Source of the DNA: Acanthornis magna | Taxonomy: Eukaryota > Chordata > Aves > Passeriformes > Acanthizidae | Assembly: GCA_036785705.1 (NCBI GenBank) | Contig: JAWUZG010000001.1 | Coordinates: 2,542,001-2,606,000, forward strand | Length of the DNA: 64,000 nucleotides | Reading direction: 5' to 3' | Shown: positions 10,473 to 22,290 of the stretch, in pieces | Numbering within the stretch: position 1 is the stretch's first letter | Layout of the letters: the number at the start of each line of letters is the position of its first letter | Made by a program: the position numbers and the translations under genes | Notes under the pieces: generated by a model | Database searches by the model: none | What the model was told of the DNA's origin: nothing | The model's input: the letters and a program-made list of their open reading frames with translations, nothing else

Positions 10473-13400
10473 AAGTTGCTTATTAAAAAGTGAATGCAAA
10501 AAATTAATTTGAGACAGACAGGCTATTCTGAAAGATCTGGCTTGGAAATACTGTGAGTTATGCCAGCAGAGAATTTGGCCTGATAGTTGCAGCATTACCC
10601 CGGACACCTTTTTCCACTTGATATTGTACATGTGCCTTCTCCAGTATTAGTTACCGGATAAAGAAGAATGTGAGCTCAGTTGACACTTTGGTTGACTGCC
10701 AAATAGAACTTAATAGAGTTAATAGACACTAATCCTGATTTAGAATTTTTCAGGGTTTGCTCCATAAATTACTGTGGCCACTGTGTGTTTAAATACTGGT
10801 TTTAAAGAGGAAGAGCGTAATACAGACAGCTGAGCACAGCCAGGCTTACACTATTCCCTGTAAATAGTATTTCTGAAATCTGTTTAAGACGTTGTTATGT
10901 AAAGAGATGTTCTGTATTTTTGAGCTGTTGTAACAGCAGCTGTCATTGACCAACATGTTCTGCCCCAAAAGAAAGATAGCCTGAAAATAAATTTGAGGGA
11001 TTTTTATCTCCATTTCCATTCCTGCTTTCCTTACCAAGCCAGACAAGAAGAAAATGGAAAGATGTGAGTGCAGAATCAGTCAAATGTTTTCAAATGGGAT
11101 GGTGCATGGCAATAAGCATAAACAACAATTAGAGGGACAGCAACTCTTTAAAGATTCAATAAAGAGTATATAAATTTCCATCAGGCTGTCCTCAAAGCTT
11201 CTTGTTTGAAAGATTCCCAAGACGAAAATGAGCTGAGTTCATCCTTTAATATTTTCTTGTCATATATGTATCTATCATTTCCAAAGTTTGTTGCTGATAA
11301 GCTGAGAAGAGAATACCCAGGCTCAAATATCTTGTCTTTCCTGGGCTGGACTCTCTCTGGATGAAGAAAAATTCCCCAAATTAGTGCCTAGGCCCTTTTG
11401 TCAACAATCAACTCTGCACAGATACACCAGTCCAATGCAATCTCAGCTGTTTAACATGCAGATCTCTTATCTAAACTATAATAAGCAATCTAATAATTTT
11501 ACTGAGGCGGATCTTATAAATCAGGTATAAAAATCAGCTAGAATAATTAGTCTCCTCATACTTATATGTCCATGTCATGGCAGCTACAGCAGTTTTTTAC
11601 AGTAGGAACCTTCTGCAAAATGTTGTCCTGTAGAAATACAAATCAGATTCAACCTAAGAATACTGAACTCTAACATCTGTAGCTCATCCATGCCTTGTTC
11701 AATTTATATGCAACATAAATCATTGCAAGTTTCTGTATTTAAACAAAAAGTGTAAAAGTTTTCCTCAGTTTAAATGTTTTCACCTACTTACCTCCTTGAA
11801 AATTACAGGTAATGGTCAAGGCAAATTTTAGAAACTTCAGTGCTCAAATCAGCTTACTGTTAGGAGACAGGAAAAGACAACAGTGTTTCAGAAGGGGGTA
11901 GCTCATACTTTCTCCAAAGGGTTTCAGTTTCTTTAATAATTTAACAAATATCTAGGATTATACTGGATAAGGAAATGCCCTGAGAGTGAAATCAGGAAGA
12001 CAATTCTAATGATTCCCTTTCTTGGTCATAGCAATTAAATCAGTTGGATGGTAAAAGAATTAAAGGACATGTGCACACAAAAGAGAGTGTGTAATGCAGT
12101 CCCATATTTATAGATGAAGCTGATATTAAAAATCTGAGGCAGGTACCTTCAAAAGGAAGCCATGTGAAGCACACAGAAATGAGCCCTGCTGATATTATCA
12201 TGTCCAAGAAATGGATGATGCATCCTTTCACTGTACTGACATTTCTACTGGCATAAACAGTATAGGCTGCAGCAAGTCTGTGAGATAACACTGAATCCTG
12301 AAGAAATGTCTTCACTCACCCGTGGCACCCATCCATATCTCTCTGTTTCCATGTCTTTTTGGTTAGCACATTGGTTCCTGTAAATGAAAGTAGCTTCCCC
12401 CCTCTCCCCAGGCTTTTGGATGACTAAAATTCCCCCTCTGAGTAGGAGCACTAGCTTCTGAACATGCAAATGCTAAGCATGACAACCACCTCCTTTCAAA
12501 TACCACCACAAGGGTTGTCAATATGCAAAAGGGATTTCTCATCTGGATTTCTGGCCAGCTTGAGGACAGAAAGAATGACCTAAGGTGGTTCTGTCCAGAT
12601 ATTAGTTTTTCTCACCACCTACTCTCATGAGGAAATGAAATTGGAGTCCTCCACAGAAGATGGTTTTTAAGATGCTTTTTTCTGGTTCTTAACCTGGCAA
12701 GTCAGGGTAGAAGCCCCACCAAATTAATATTGTTCAGTCCTTTGTTGTAACACAGCGGAGGTCACGGAGAGAGGACGAGGAAGCAGAAGGCAGGAGGCAA
12801 GAGGGAGGAGGTGCAGTCAGAGATTTTCAGAAACTTTGCCATATTGGATTCTCTTGGGATGGCTGCAGTAGTTCAGTGCCATATAATGCACCTCATTACT
12901 GATCATACAAATATAAAAACTTGCTGCATTTCATCATTAAATTCAGGCTCCAGAAAGTCTCTCTGTTAGGGGAGTGAACATGATGTGTGCTTATTTTTCA
13001 ATTTGCAGTTGTGATGAGAAGCCTGAATTGTTTTGATTCCTTCTTTAAGACGGTCTTCCCAAGAGATTTCAAGGTCCTCAGCATTAAGACAACTGCGTGA
13101 TTTAAAAAAAGAGTAGGGAAGAAGCAAATATCCTAATATGCCATCCTGTGGTGTTTGGATGAAGCAGAATATTTTCTGCCCTCAGATATCTTCCTTTTTG
13201 TCAGTGAAAATGTAATACTTAAAAAGCAAAAATAAAAAGGAAGAAAGAAATCAAACCACACAAAGGCAGCAATGGTACCCCAGGGACAGCAGGCAAAACA
13301 TGTCTGAAGTCCTGAAATATGTTAATTGCAAATCAAAGAAGAAAGCACAAACCAATGAAGCAGTGATCCTCTGCAGGTTTCAGCTGACACCTGCATTTAG

Positions 13401-16400
13401 CTTGCTTATTTTTTTCCACCTTAATGAACATATGGAGGCTGCTCTATAAAGGGAGCAACATGTCATACACCCTGTAAGGAGTTTTGCACAGTTGCTGAAA
13501 TGAAACAGAATAAGTGGTGCTATAAACACCTTTCATTAATCACCCAAACACTGCTATGACACTTAAGTTAGCAGTTCAATTATTAAAAGCCCATGTTGGT
13601 GGATTTCTTGCTCATGCAAATATTATCCTATTCCAATAAAGCATTAGGAAAACAATGTGTCAAAAGGAAATTAATCAGTCACCAGTGCCTGGCTTGTTTT
13701 CCATTTCAATTTCCCTTTTCCTTTTTTTATTTTTTTTCATTACTTTAATGAGAAATATCCTTAAAAACTAAAGGTAGGATCTGCATATATTTGCCTCAAA
13801 TCAAAAAATGGAATAGAAATAGAGGTGTCCAGGCCTTCTTGCATAACCATATGGAGAATCTGAGGCATTCTGTGAGCCTGAGATGCCCCAGAGCTGTGGA
13901 CCTTGAGGCTCTATCTGGTATTTCCAGGACTCCAGAAAAGCTGAAAGGCATTGATCAGTGTTGTAATAGATAAATGAATATGAAAAATTCAGAGCCTTCC
14001 AGCTGAGGATGAGACAAGTTCATGAATCTTATCTTGTCTGGGTTAGATGAAATCTCTGACCCTCTTCAACTCTTTACCACCTTCCTTCTTGGCATCTCCT
14101 ATCCCACACTGTCCTTAGGTTGTTTGGGGAGTATTTCTAAATTAACAGACTTCTGGCATTTCCTGGGAAGTGCAGAACCTTTTAAAACCTTGAGTTACTC
14201 TACATTTCCTCTTTCTAAACCAGCCCATGTGCCTGAACTTGCTGAAGCAGAGGATGCCAAAAGTCCGAACACCTCAATGCATTGAGGTTTCCCAGAGCCA
14301 CAGGTGATCTGAGCCTCTCTCAAATAATCTGGCAGAAGGCCAAGCTCATTTCTGATGGAAACCTGCATTAGAGTAATTTCAAGGAATAGAAGGAAAAGGA
14401 GATATTTTCTCAGAATGCTGTATTTAAGAAGAATTGGTGTTTTTTCCACCGGAGCCTGCTTTGCCTGGAAATTCACACCTGCAACAAACTACTTGAAAAA
14501 TTGGATGAGACCAAAATGACAGGACACACTTAGTAGTCTATCTGTCAAAAGAGAAATCTCCATTTAACGGGATAGCAAAAAAAAAACATAGATGCAGGAA
14601 CTCACAGGTATTTTGCTTCTGTTAAATTTTTTGTTTATAATAAATTATCTTTATTCAGATTGAAGGATATACATAAAATATTCTTGTAAAATTTCTTATC
14701 ACAGTTATATCTATTTGTGTTCCACAGGAAAAGTCCAGACTGGATAAGCTCAGACTACTTCATGTTACTGCAGTCATGTCTAAATTGTTCTTGGTTTTCC
14801 TGCACCAGTGTTTTCTAATAATTTTAATGTATTTTAAACAACAAAAATATCACCACTTTCAGTGTTATCTAGGCAGTGAAGAGAGGTGATGGCAATAGTT
14901 CAAAACTAGATTACTGCCTCTTGAGGTTTCCCTAAAGAAAATGGAATCCTCAGTGTGGCAGTAATAGGAAAGGGAAATATCTGATTCCCGCAGATCTGTG
15001 TAGTTACCAAGGCATCGTACTTTTTCTTTCTTAACAATTGTCTAAAGGAAAAATGTTGCTCTGGATTAGCACCTTGAAGCAATTTTAATGGGCGCATCAG
15101 TGTAACAGCTGATTGTGGGCAGCAGGATGGGGTTTGTCTTAGAAGCCAAGGTGGGCTGTGTCCATGAATGTGACTGTTTCAGGTAAGCAGGTGGGGAATA
15201 TTCTAGAAAATCTGGAATAGATGACCATTTTATTAAACAGCAAAGGGTCTGCACACTTATGCTTGGATAAGTTCTCTGTGTTATTTGCTCATACAAAACA
15301 CTAACACACAGTTTCACAGGCAATCTCTGTGCTCTCCCTTGTTTCTAAAGCTCTGACCTTGTTTGGTTTTGGGTTTGTTTTTTTTTTTAATTATATATGT
15401 ATATGATATCATACCCAGGAAACCCACTATTATAGAATGCAGCTTCACCATACATCCCCTGGACTACCAGACACACTGGAGACTTCCTCATGCACAGCTA
15501 AGTGGCAAACCAGTCTTTCTGGGGCAGCCTGGAGAGGACATCCTGGAGATGACTTCCTGGAAAGCAACATTTAAGTATCACTGCCCCAGTTTATTGAGTC
15601 TAAAAAAAGGTTTTTATGGCAAGGAACAGCAGGGATATGCCACTGGTCTTCTTCAGTCCTGTGAGACCCAGGGAAGAGAAAGAATTTTAGCTTGCCCCCA
15701 GTCTTTCATCCTTCAGACCACATGTAATTGTATTTCTGCGTTTAGCTCTGCTGGTTTGAGCATTTTGGGGCAGCTAAGCTAGCACAGATGAGGGATCTTT
15801 CACTACTTTTGTTTTGCAAACCCTACAGCAGTCAAGCAACTTTGACTTTCAGAAATGTTTTTCACTTTAAATCCAGGTCAAATAATGTGTAGACTGAAGT
15901 GCTTATTGCATCAACCTAACAGACCTAAAGTGTTAATGAATAGGTCTTGTGGAATTTTGGAGCTCTTCACCTAAACGTACGTAAGATCACACACAGAATC
16001 TTAGGAAGAGCCAGACACACCACATTCAGAATTAACACTGATGGTACAAGTCTCCTTCCTTACCTTATAGGGACTGAGAAGTATTTTGGCCATAATCCAT
16101 GTAATTCAGTCTGAAAGTTCTGCCTTCTAAGAGAAGGTAAATTATTTACTTTCATGAGAATTTTACCAATAGTCCATATTCCCAATAACAACACCAAAAC
16201 ATATACACTTGAGACAATACATATCTATAAATTCAGTGTTTTAAAACGCTGCCTACTATCCACCTATAGGATTTGTCTTTAATTCGTAGGGAAAAACAGA
16301 AATTCAAACAGAGCCAGGACTGATTTATGCCATCTAGGCTGCTTGCAATAAAATTGGGAAAAATGGTATGATATTCAACAGACACTGTTTGGGTGTCTGT

Positions 16401-16450
16401 TTTTCTTTGCTAATATGATTAACTTGTAGTTACAAATTACTTACTTTGTA
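10473..16450. other. About 6 kb of unique AT-rich sequence, no gene recognised
   Basis: No CR1 copy is recognised. A purine-rich stretch lies near 12765-12815. The section at 13540-13710 has the look of conserved non-coding DNA, with repeated homeodomain-type words (CATTAATC, TCAATTATTAA, GGAAATTAATCAG) and an octamer-like ATGCAAAT. The frame at 15363-15782 (139 codons) starts in a T/AT-rich simple stretch and has no domain I recognise. Other frames are short. Confidence 0.5.
13540..13710. promoter_or_regulatory. Possible conserved non-coding element (weak)
   Basis: A repeat-free stretch with several ATTA-core homeodomain words and an octamer-like site (ATGCAAAT near 13614-13621), and no open frame. 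The composition is typical of vertebrate developmental enhancers, but similar words occur by chance in AT-rich DNA. Conservation could not be tested. Confidence 0.15.
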
Positions 16451-16562
16451 GATGTGGTACTCAGGGAAATGGTTTAGTGGTGACTTGGCAGTACTGGGTT
16501 AATGGTTGGACTTGATACCTTAAAGGTCTTTTTCAACCTAAATGATTCTGTGATTCTCTGAT
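16451..16562 (+). mobile_element. CR1 LINE 3' end, sense
   Basis: The segment reads TGGTTTAGTGGTGACTTGGC, then TTAATGGTTGGACTTGATAC, AAAGGTC, TTTCAACCTAAATGATTCTG and a tail of ATTCTGTG/ATTCTCTG units. The GGTTTAGTGG ... TTAATGGTTGGACTTGAT version marks a CR1 subfamily different from the GGCAGGGGG type. It is 5'-truncated to about 110 bp and non-coding. Confidence 0.88.
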
Positions 16563-19500
16563 TTTATAACTCCCACACAATTCCTGGTAACACTCTCATT
16601 AACCCTATCCAAACATGGAGAATAATATGAGCTTATCCTGCCCATCCTCTGTCTTTAGCAAAACCCCGAGATATACTGGCACCCATTTAAAATCAACCCT
16701 AAAGCCATCCATTCCTAATGATTCAAAACTGACAGATTTATTCATATACTTCACCAGACACACTTAGCCCCGGAGGGCCTTGGAACATTTTCTTCATAGA
16801 TCCTCAGGGAATTTATGCAAATGCCAGGTTCTCTACTTAAGAGAGTTTCGGGAGTGCAATAACAAGGATGGCATAGCTCAGGAACTGTGATGCAGAGGAA
16901 AATTTCATTGCACCTGCCAATATTAAAACTGGATCTTGTCAGCATAATGAGCACCCATTTTTATGGCAGTAAATTTGCATTGGAGAGTTTTTGGGGTTAG
17001 GTTATGTCAGTCCTCTTCAGGATAACTTCTGAAGGCAGGAGAACATGACCTCCTGTTGACACCAGATCTGGACACATCATACTCTGAAAATAGTATATTC
17101 ACTACAGGATTTTACCCTGATTTTTTTTCTAAAAGCCTAAATATTTCATGTTGATGCCTTGTGGGTGTCTTATTCCAAATTTGTCTGATTAAAATCAGAA
17201 TTTTGTGAAGGATTAAAGGGGCTCAAAATCAATCTACTGATGGCAGCACATTTGTACTCCTGTATCTTTACTTGTGAACTGAATGTTCCTCTAAAAGCAG
17301 TGCTTTCAGAAGCTTTTCCCAAGAAAAAGCTTGGTTGGAAAATGGAACTGAAGGATGTGTATTTCTGTTGCTGTAGGTACAGGTTTCCAATTAACCGAGC
17401 TCTTTTCGGAGAAGGAACTGAAAACTTGACTACAAATTTATTGCTACCATGACCTCATAAAACTCACTCTTCCCAAATATTCACAAACAAGTTATTTTAT
17501 TATAAATATTAATCATAAAATTTCTTACTGATCCTTTCTATGCCACTGAATGCAAGTGGCATACAGAACTCAAGAGAAGGAGGTAAATTTCTACAACACA
17601 ATTTAAAAGAAAAAGGAGATACACTACAAGTAAGCAGTTGAAGATTTGAGAAACGCTGAGGAAAAGATGAACCTAAGCATATATGTAATATGGATTTGTT
17701 TTAATAAAGTGCTCTAGAAATGGCTCCTGGCTAAAGCTGACATCCACTGCTGCTTTAGCAGAGATGTGCTACTCCAGAGAGGTTGTTAAAAAATGGTGTC
17801 CTCAAAAACCTTTTTGATTCATCTAATCCCTAAATATTTTGCCCATTAAACAGTCTTTGTTCATTTCTAATGTTCCGGATCAAATTTCAAACAAATATAC
17901 CTTACCTTCTGATTAAGAAGGGACAGCAAAGTTGTTGGGGTAAAGTGACCCATCCCTGAATCTTCCTGCACTGGAGGTTCAGTTTATCACTTCCATGAAA
18001 ATCTCACACTTCTGGCAGATGAGGAAGTTATAATAAACAAAAATCAGGTCTCACCTTCAAAAGAAAATCTGGCATTCTTTTTCCTCAACTTCAATCGCCC
18101 TGGAACCAAAAATGTATCAAAAAATAATTCAAAATATACAAAATTGTTTTATCTATGAGCTTCTTATCCAGATTCACTTGTTTGATTTTGTTTCCAGACC
18201 CCTCTAATTGAATAGAAAAGTTTGAAATTAAAAAGAAAAATACAAATCAAAACAAGGGACTTTCCTCAGATACATTCCTGTGTGAAAAACATTCCTGCAG
18301 AAAACCCTGTGTATTATTAAATAGAAAGAATCTGTAATTTTAAGCTCTAATCCCTGCTAAAATTACAGTTAATGTCAAACTTCTAATTCAACAAGTTCTA
18401 CTGCATGAAAACTAATTACATCTAAAATGCTTTTCTTCACCACCACCCTGATTCGACAAAGATCTATATTTTTGCTGCATCTTTACCATGAGAATTATCC
18501 TCCTGAATCAATGAAATTGGTCCTATGTTTAAAAAAATGTCAATATATGTGAATTTGGTGTCTGAAAGAAAAAGGATTGTAGCACTATTATCAGGCATTT
18601 ATTATCATGTCTTTACGACAAGAAGTTGAAATAGACATGAAACATTGTTAGGTTTTTTTTAATAGTACTATTGTCTTTTTCTTTAATAGTTATTTTTTCC
18701 TTAGGAGTTAGCTCAGCTTTTTTTTTTCCTGTTGCACTCACTGAGGGCAGCTATCATATCATAGCCAGGAAAGATAATTGAATGAAGAATTGATTTTTAT
18801 TGCCTGTAATAAAAAGCAGTTCTTATTACTTTTACAAATTACTCATAATTACAATTGTCTAGAGAACGCCTTATCACCCTGAGTGGAGTCGAAATAAGCT
18901 GGATGCACAATAGTACTTCCACGTCTGTGATTTAAAACTTGTGTTCTCATTAATGGCAATGTAAATTAGCACTATGGCAAATTAAGTTCGTATCATTTTA
19001 CTGGACAGATTCTAATACTGCTGGGGAAGAATCTTAAGCAGACATGCAATTTATTTCTGAGTGGCACCATTCCTGCTGGAGCACGTGCACAGAGTCTGAG
19101 ACATTTCTTTAATTATTGAGGAAGTAGAGTTGTGCAAGTTACACCTCATGAAACATTTTGATTATGTCTTTTAGAGCCCAAACGGTAGAAACTCTGGAGT
19201 GCTATGAGTAGGTATCTGATTTGTCCCATTGCAGACATGCAAAGCTAGTTCCAGCATTCAGATTGCTCTGATTAGCTGCAGCAGATATTTATTGAATGGT
19301 CTTTATTAAAGTCTTGTCTTTAAATTTCACAGAAAAGCAGCAGTAAGTTTGCACCTGGCACATCTGAGTTGTTTTTGTCTTGTTTATCAGGCAGTAAGGT
19401 GAATAGAGAATATATCTGTCTTTTTTCCTTCCCTTTTTGTTTTGTTTGCTTGTTTTTTTTAAGTAGAACGGGTAATTCTGGATCAATTTAATATATTTGA

Positions 19501-20440
19501 TCTGTTACAGGGCAGAGAGGGAAAAGCTGGAATTAATCAGAACCTCCCTCACCTCTGTAAAGAAAAATGAATTGTTAAAAATCCCCTGGACAGTCAGTCC
19601 TTGTTAACTTCTATTGCAGAGGCTTGTGACTTACTTAAATGTGTTATTCAGATAAATCAAGCTATTGATCTAATTTGATTATTAAAAAAGTGTCTTCCAG
19701 GAAGAATGAGAACCAGTTTGGGAATGAGATGGGTATTCCTTCTTATGACCTCTTGTATGACTGGGAAACATCTGTCCTTGCCTTGTTGTATAGTGTGGCC
19801 ATAAATAAAGGTTAATTTTCTGAGGAGTGTTTTAGTGATAATTTGGATTTGCTAGGTTTTTTCATATTATGCTTTATATTTTATGTAGTTTAACTCTCTG
19901 ATTTAAAACTTACTACCTTTAAGGCAAATCTTTATTCTTGACAGCACCACGCAAACTTGGATTCACGATAATTTTTTACCAATCAACAGGTGCTAATAAT
20001 TCAGTAGAATCTGCCTAAGGATATAATCAACAATTTAAAGAGCAGTTTGTACATTAAATTTGCATACCAGATATCCAGACATATCCTAACCACACTGTGC
20101 AACACAAATATGTAGCATATATAGGCATGTGTTGGGTTTCTGCAGTAATTCAATACTAAAATTAAAGTCTCAAAGTCTTTATTAATGTATATGGTATTTC
20201 AAATGGTCTGTGACTCAGGCATTTTTATTCATATTTTCTGTGTTTGACTGTAAAAGTTCAAAGGATCAAAAATAAAAACATTTAAAAAAAATAAAAATAA
20301 AAAAACCCACCCTCAGAATATTCTGTGAATTTGTGAATCTGTGAAACCTTCCTAAATCTTTTCTCAGGATGTCCCACTTGAAATTTCAGGGAAGAAATGC
20401 ATACTTAGACCTACTTAATAAACTCTTGAAATGTCATTAT
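16563..20440. other. Unique AT-rich sequence, no gene recognised
   Basis: No repeat family is recognised apart from T runs (for example 18719-18728). A stretch at about 18740-19110 looks like conserved non-coding DNA and is listed separately. Near 20318-20345 there is a small irregular repeat of TTCTGTGAA-like units. Short frames such as 16751-16954 (-) and 17240-17452 (+) have no recognisable product. Confidence 0.5.
18740..19110. promoter_or_regulatory. Possible conserved non-coding element (weak)
   Basis: A repeat-free stretch dense in homeodomain-type words (ATAATTGAATG, TCATAATTACAATTG, CATTAATGGCAATG, GTAAATTAGC) with GATAA words, and an E-box CACGTG at 19082-19087. It has no open frame. 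This is the usual look of a vertebrate developmental enhancer, judged by composition only. Confidence 0.2.
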
Positions 20441-20499
20441 ACACTCAACAAGTGAAGTTTAAACTGCTAATAACAAACGGTAAAAAGGAATTATAACCT

Positions 20500-22290
20500 T
20501 GGAGAGGAATCCAATAAATTCTGGGAACCCTGGAGGAGACAAACTGCTCCCTTTCTGGATTCAGCAGAGCGCTCTGGACAGTGCAGCTTCTTCTAAGGAT
20601 TCCCTCAGTTCCTCCTGCTCTGCATCCATGATGCATGGAACACCTAAAGAGACAACTCTGTCTTGTTCCCCATGGACACAAGCCTCAGTTATTCCCCATC
20701 TTCACGTGCCACCAGACTCTCATGTAACATAAATCACCTCAAAGCCTTCACACATACTTTGGTTTCAGTTTGCACTGCAGTCCAGACTCCCCAGTTGCTT
20801 GTTTTCCATCTTGTCCTAGCTAGGGAAGGTGGGAGGACAAGCCCTTCATGGTGGGGTCATTACACTCAGGTTCTGTCTTTACATGTCCTGTAGATGTAAC
20901 AGCATCATCATAACTTCTCTTGCTCTGTCAGTCCCAAGAATATCTACTTTCAGCAGACCTCATGGGAAGGGACTCTGCACCCACTGCTGCAGCGACAGCA
21001 GGACATGGGGAAGGACTGAATCGGGCCCTTAGATGGAACCATGAAGTGGGTTTTTGTCTGAGAAACCAAGGGAAAAACTCTCTGGAAAACTCAACATCAC
21101 TGTGAGAAGATAGACTGAGGCTGAGACTTCTATCAACAGAGCAGTGCTCAGTTCAAAAAGAGAAGGCGAAGAAAGATTTACCCTTAGAGAAAGGACTCAG
21201 CCTACTAGGGCTGTGAGATGAACTTTTTAAGACCATTTTCACAAAATTCTTGGATGGTTGCTGACCATGGAATGCTTCAGTGTTCACAGACTGCTGTCAG
21301 CAGGGCAGAGCCAAGTGTCCAACAGAAGACCCAGGGCCACATCATCAAGGGATCCTCAACACACCTCCAGCTTATCGCACTTCCAAACAAAGCCCTGGTG
21401 GCATCATCCAAGACATGATCCTCTCAGACCTCTCCAGGCACAGCCAGGCCTCCTCCAAAGCCCAAGACATGCTTTCGTGAGTACATTCTGATGACGGGCA
21501 CATGAAGAGGGAGCACACGAGTGAGTGACACATGGATCCTGCCAAAGGACCACAGGATGTATGTGGCACTCTGGACCTCACAACTGCAGCAACAGCATTT
21601 CCCTTTTGTCTTAAAACAAAGATGATTACTCAGGATCTGATCACTCATGATCACTCAGGAACTGATGCCCCCACTCAACTTGCTCAGGAGCTCAAAGTGC
21701 TTGAAACTTCTATAGTTCATATTTGCATATTAATGTGGTGTATTATCTTCTGTCCCCCTAATCATGCAAATGAATTGCATGGTTGTTTCTTTCTTTTCCT
21801 CACAGATATATAGAAAGGAAAGACACTGATCCAGGACAATTTCATCATGTGAATTCCAAACAAATTAGACTTGCTCAAGTGGACCAAAAGCAGATGATTT
21901 AGCAGAGAAACTACAAGACAACTAGAGGACTGAAGTGAGAGCCTGCAGCCAAAAGAGCTGTGAGAATCAACCTAAAAAAGTCAGCTGACAACAGCCTGGA
22001 TCAATCAGACAAAAAAAACCAGAAAAGCAACTTTTAAGTGCTGGACAGTCCCAGAGATACTACCAGCGGCCATTGTGGTAGGAGACAAAACTCCTTGACC
22101 CTGCTGGAATTTAGTCCACTGAAACGTGTTTCAATATTTTGGGCTGTGCCTCCAGCCACTAGAAAAGATGGGGATAGTCCATCTCCTCTTGCAGTGACTG
22201 TGATGTGTGGGGACAACACGTATGTTCTCTGCAACAAGCCACGTGACTGCTGCTTTGTTCCCTCAATGATGTAATATCTCCACAATTATA
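20500..22290. other. Higher-GC block of unknown origin
   Basis: This 1.8-kb block is visibly richer in G and C than its flanks and has many short overlapping frames on both strands, none recognised. It contains an acceptor-like T/C tract ending CTCACAG (near 21800-21806) and an inverted pair of octamer motifs at 21721-21771. A decayed retroviral interior, a non-coding RNA locus and ordinary unique sequence are all possible. I see no LTR ends, primer-binding site or conserved polymerase motif to decide. Confidence 0.3.
21721..21771. promoter_or_regulatory. Inverted pair of POU octamer motifs
   Basis: ATTTGCAT at 21721-21728 and its exact complement ATGCAAAT at 21764-21771 are both perfect octamers, the classical POU (Oct) binding site. 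They lie 43 bp apart start to start. Their use in this locus is not known. Confidence 0.3.

Noticed and set aside
15363..15782. 139-codon + frame with a hydrophobic start
   Set aside because: The hydrophobic start is translated T-rich/AT-rich simple sequence. The rest has no known domain.
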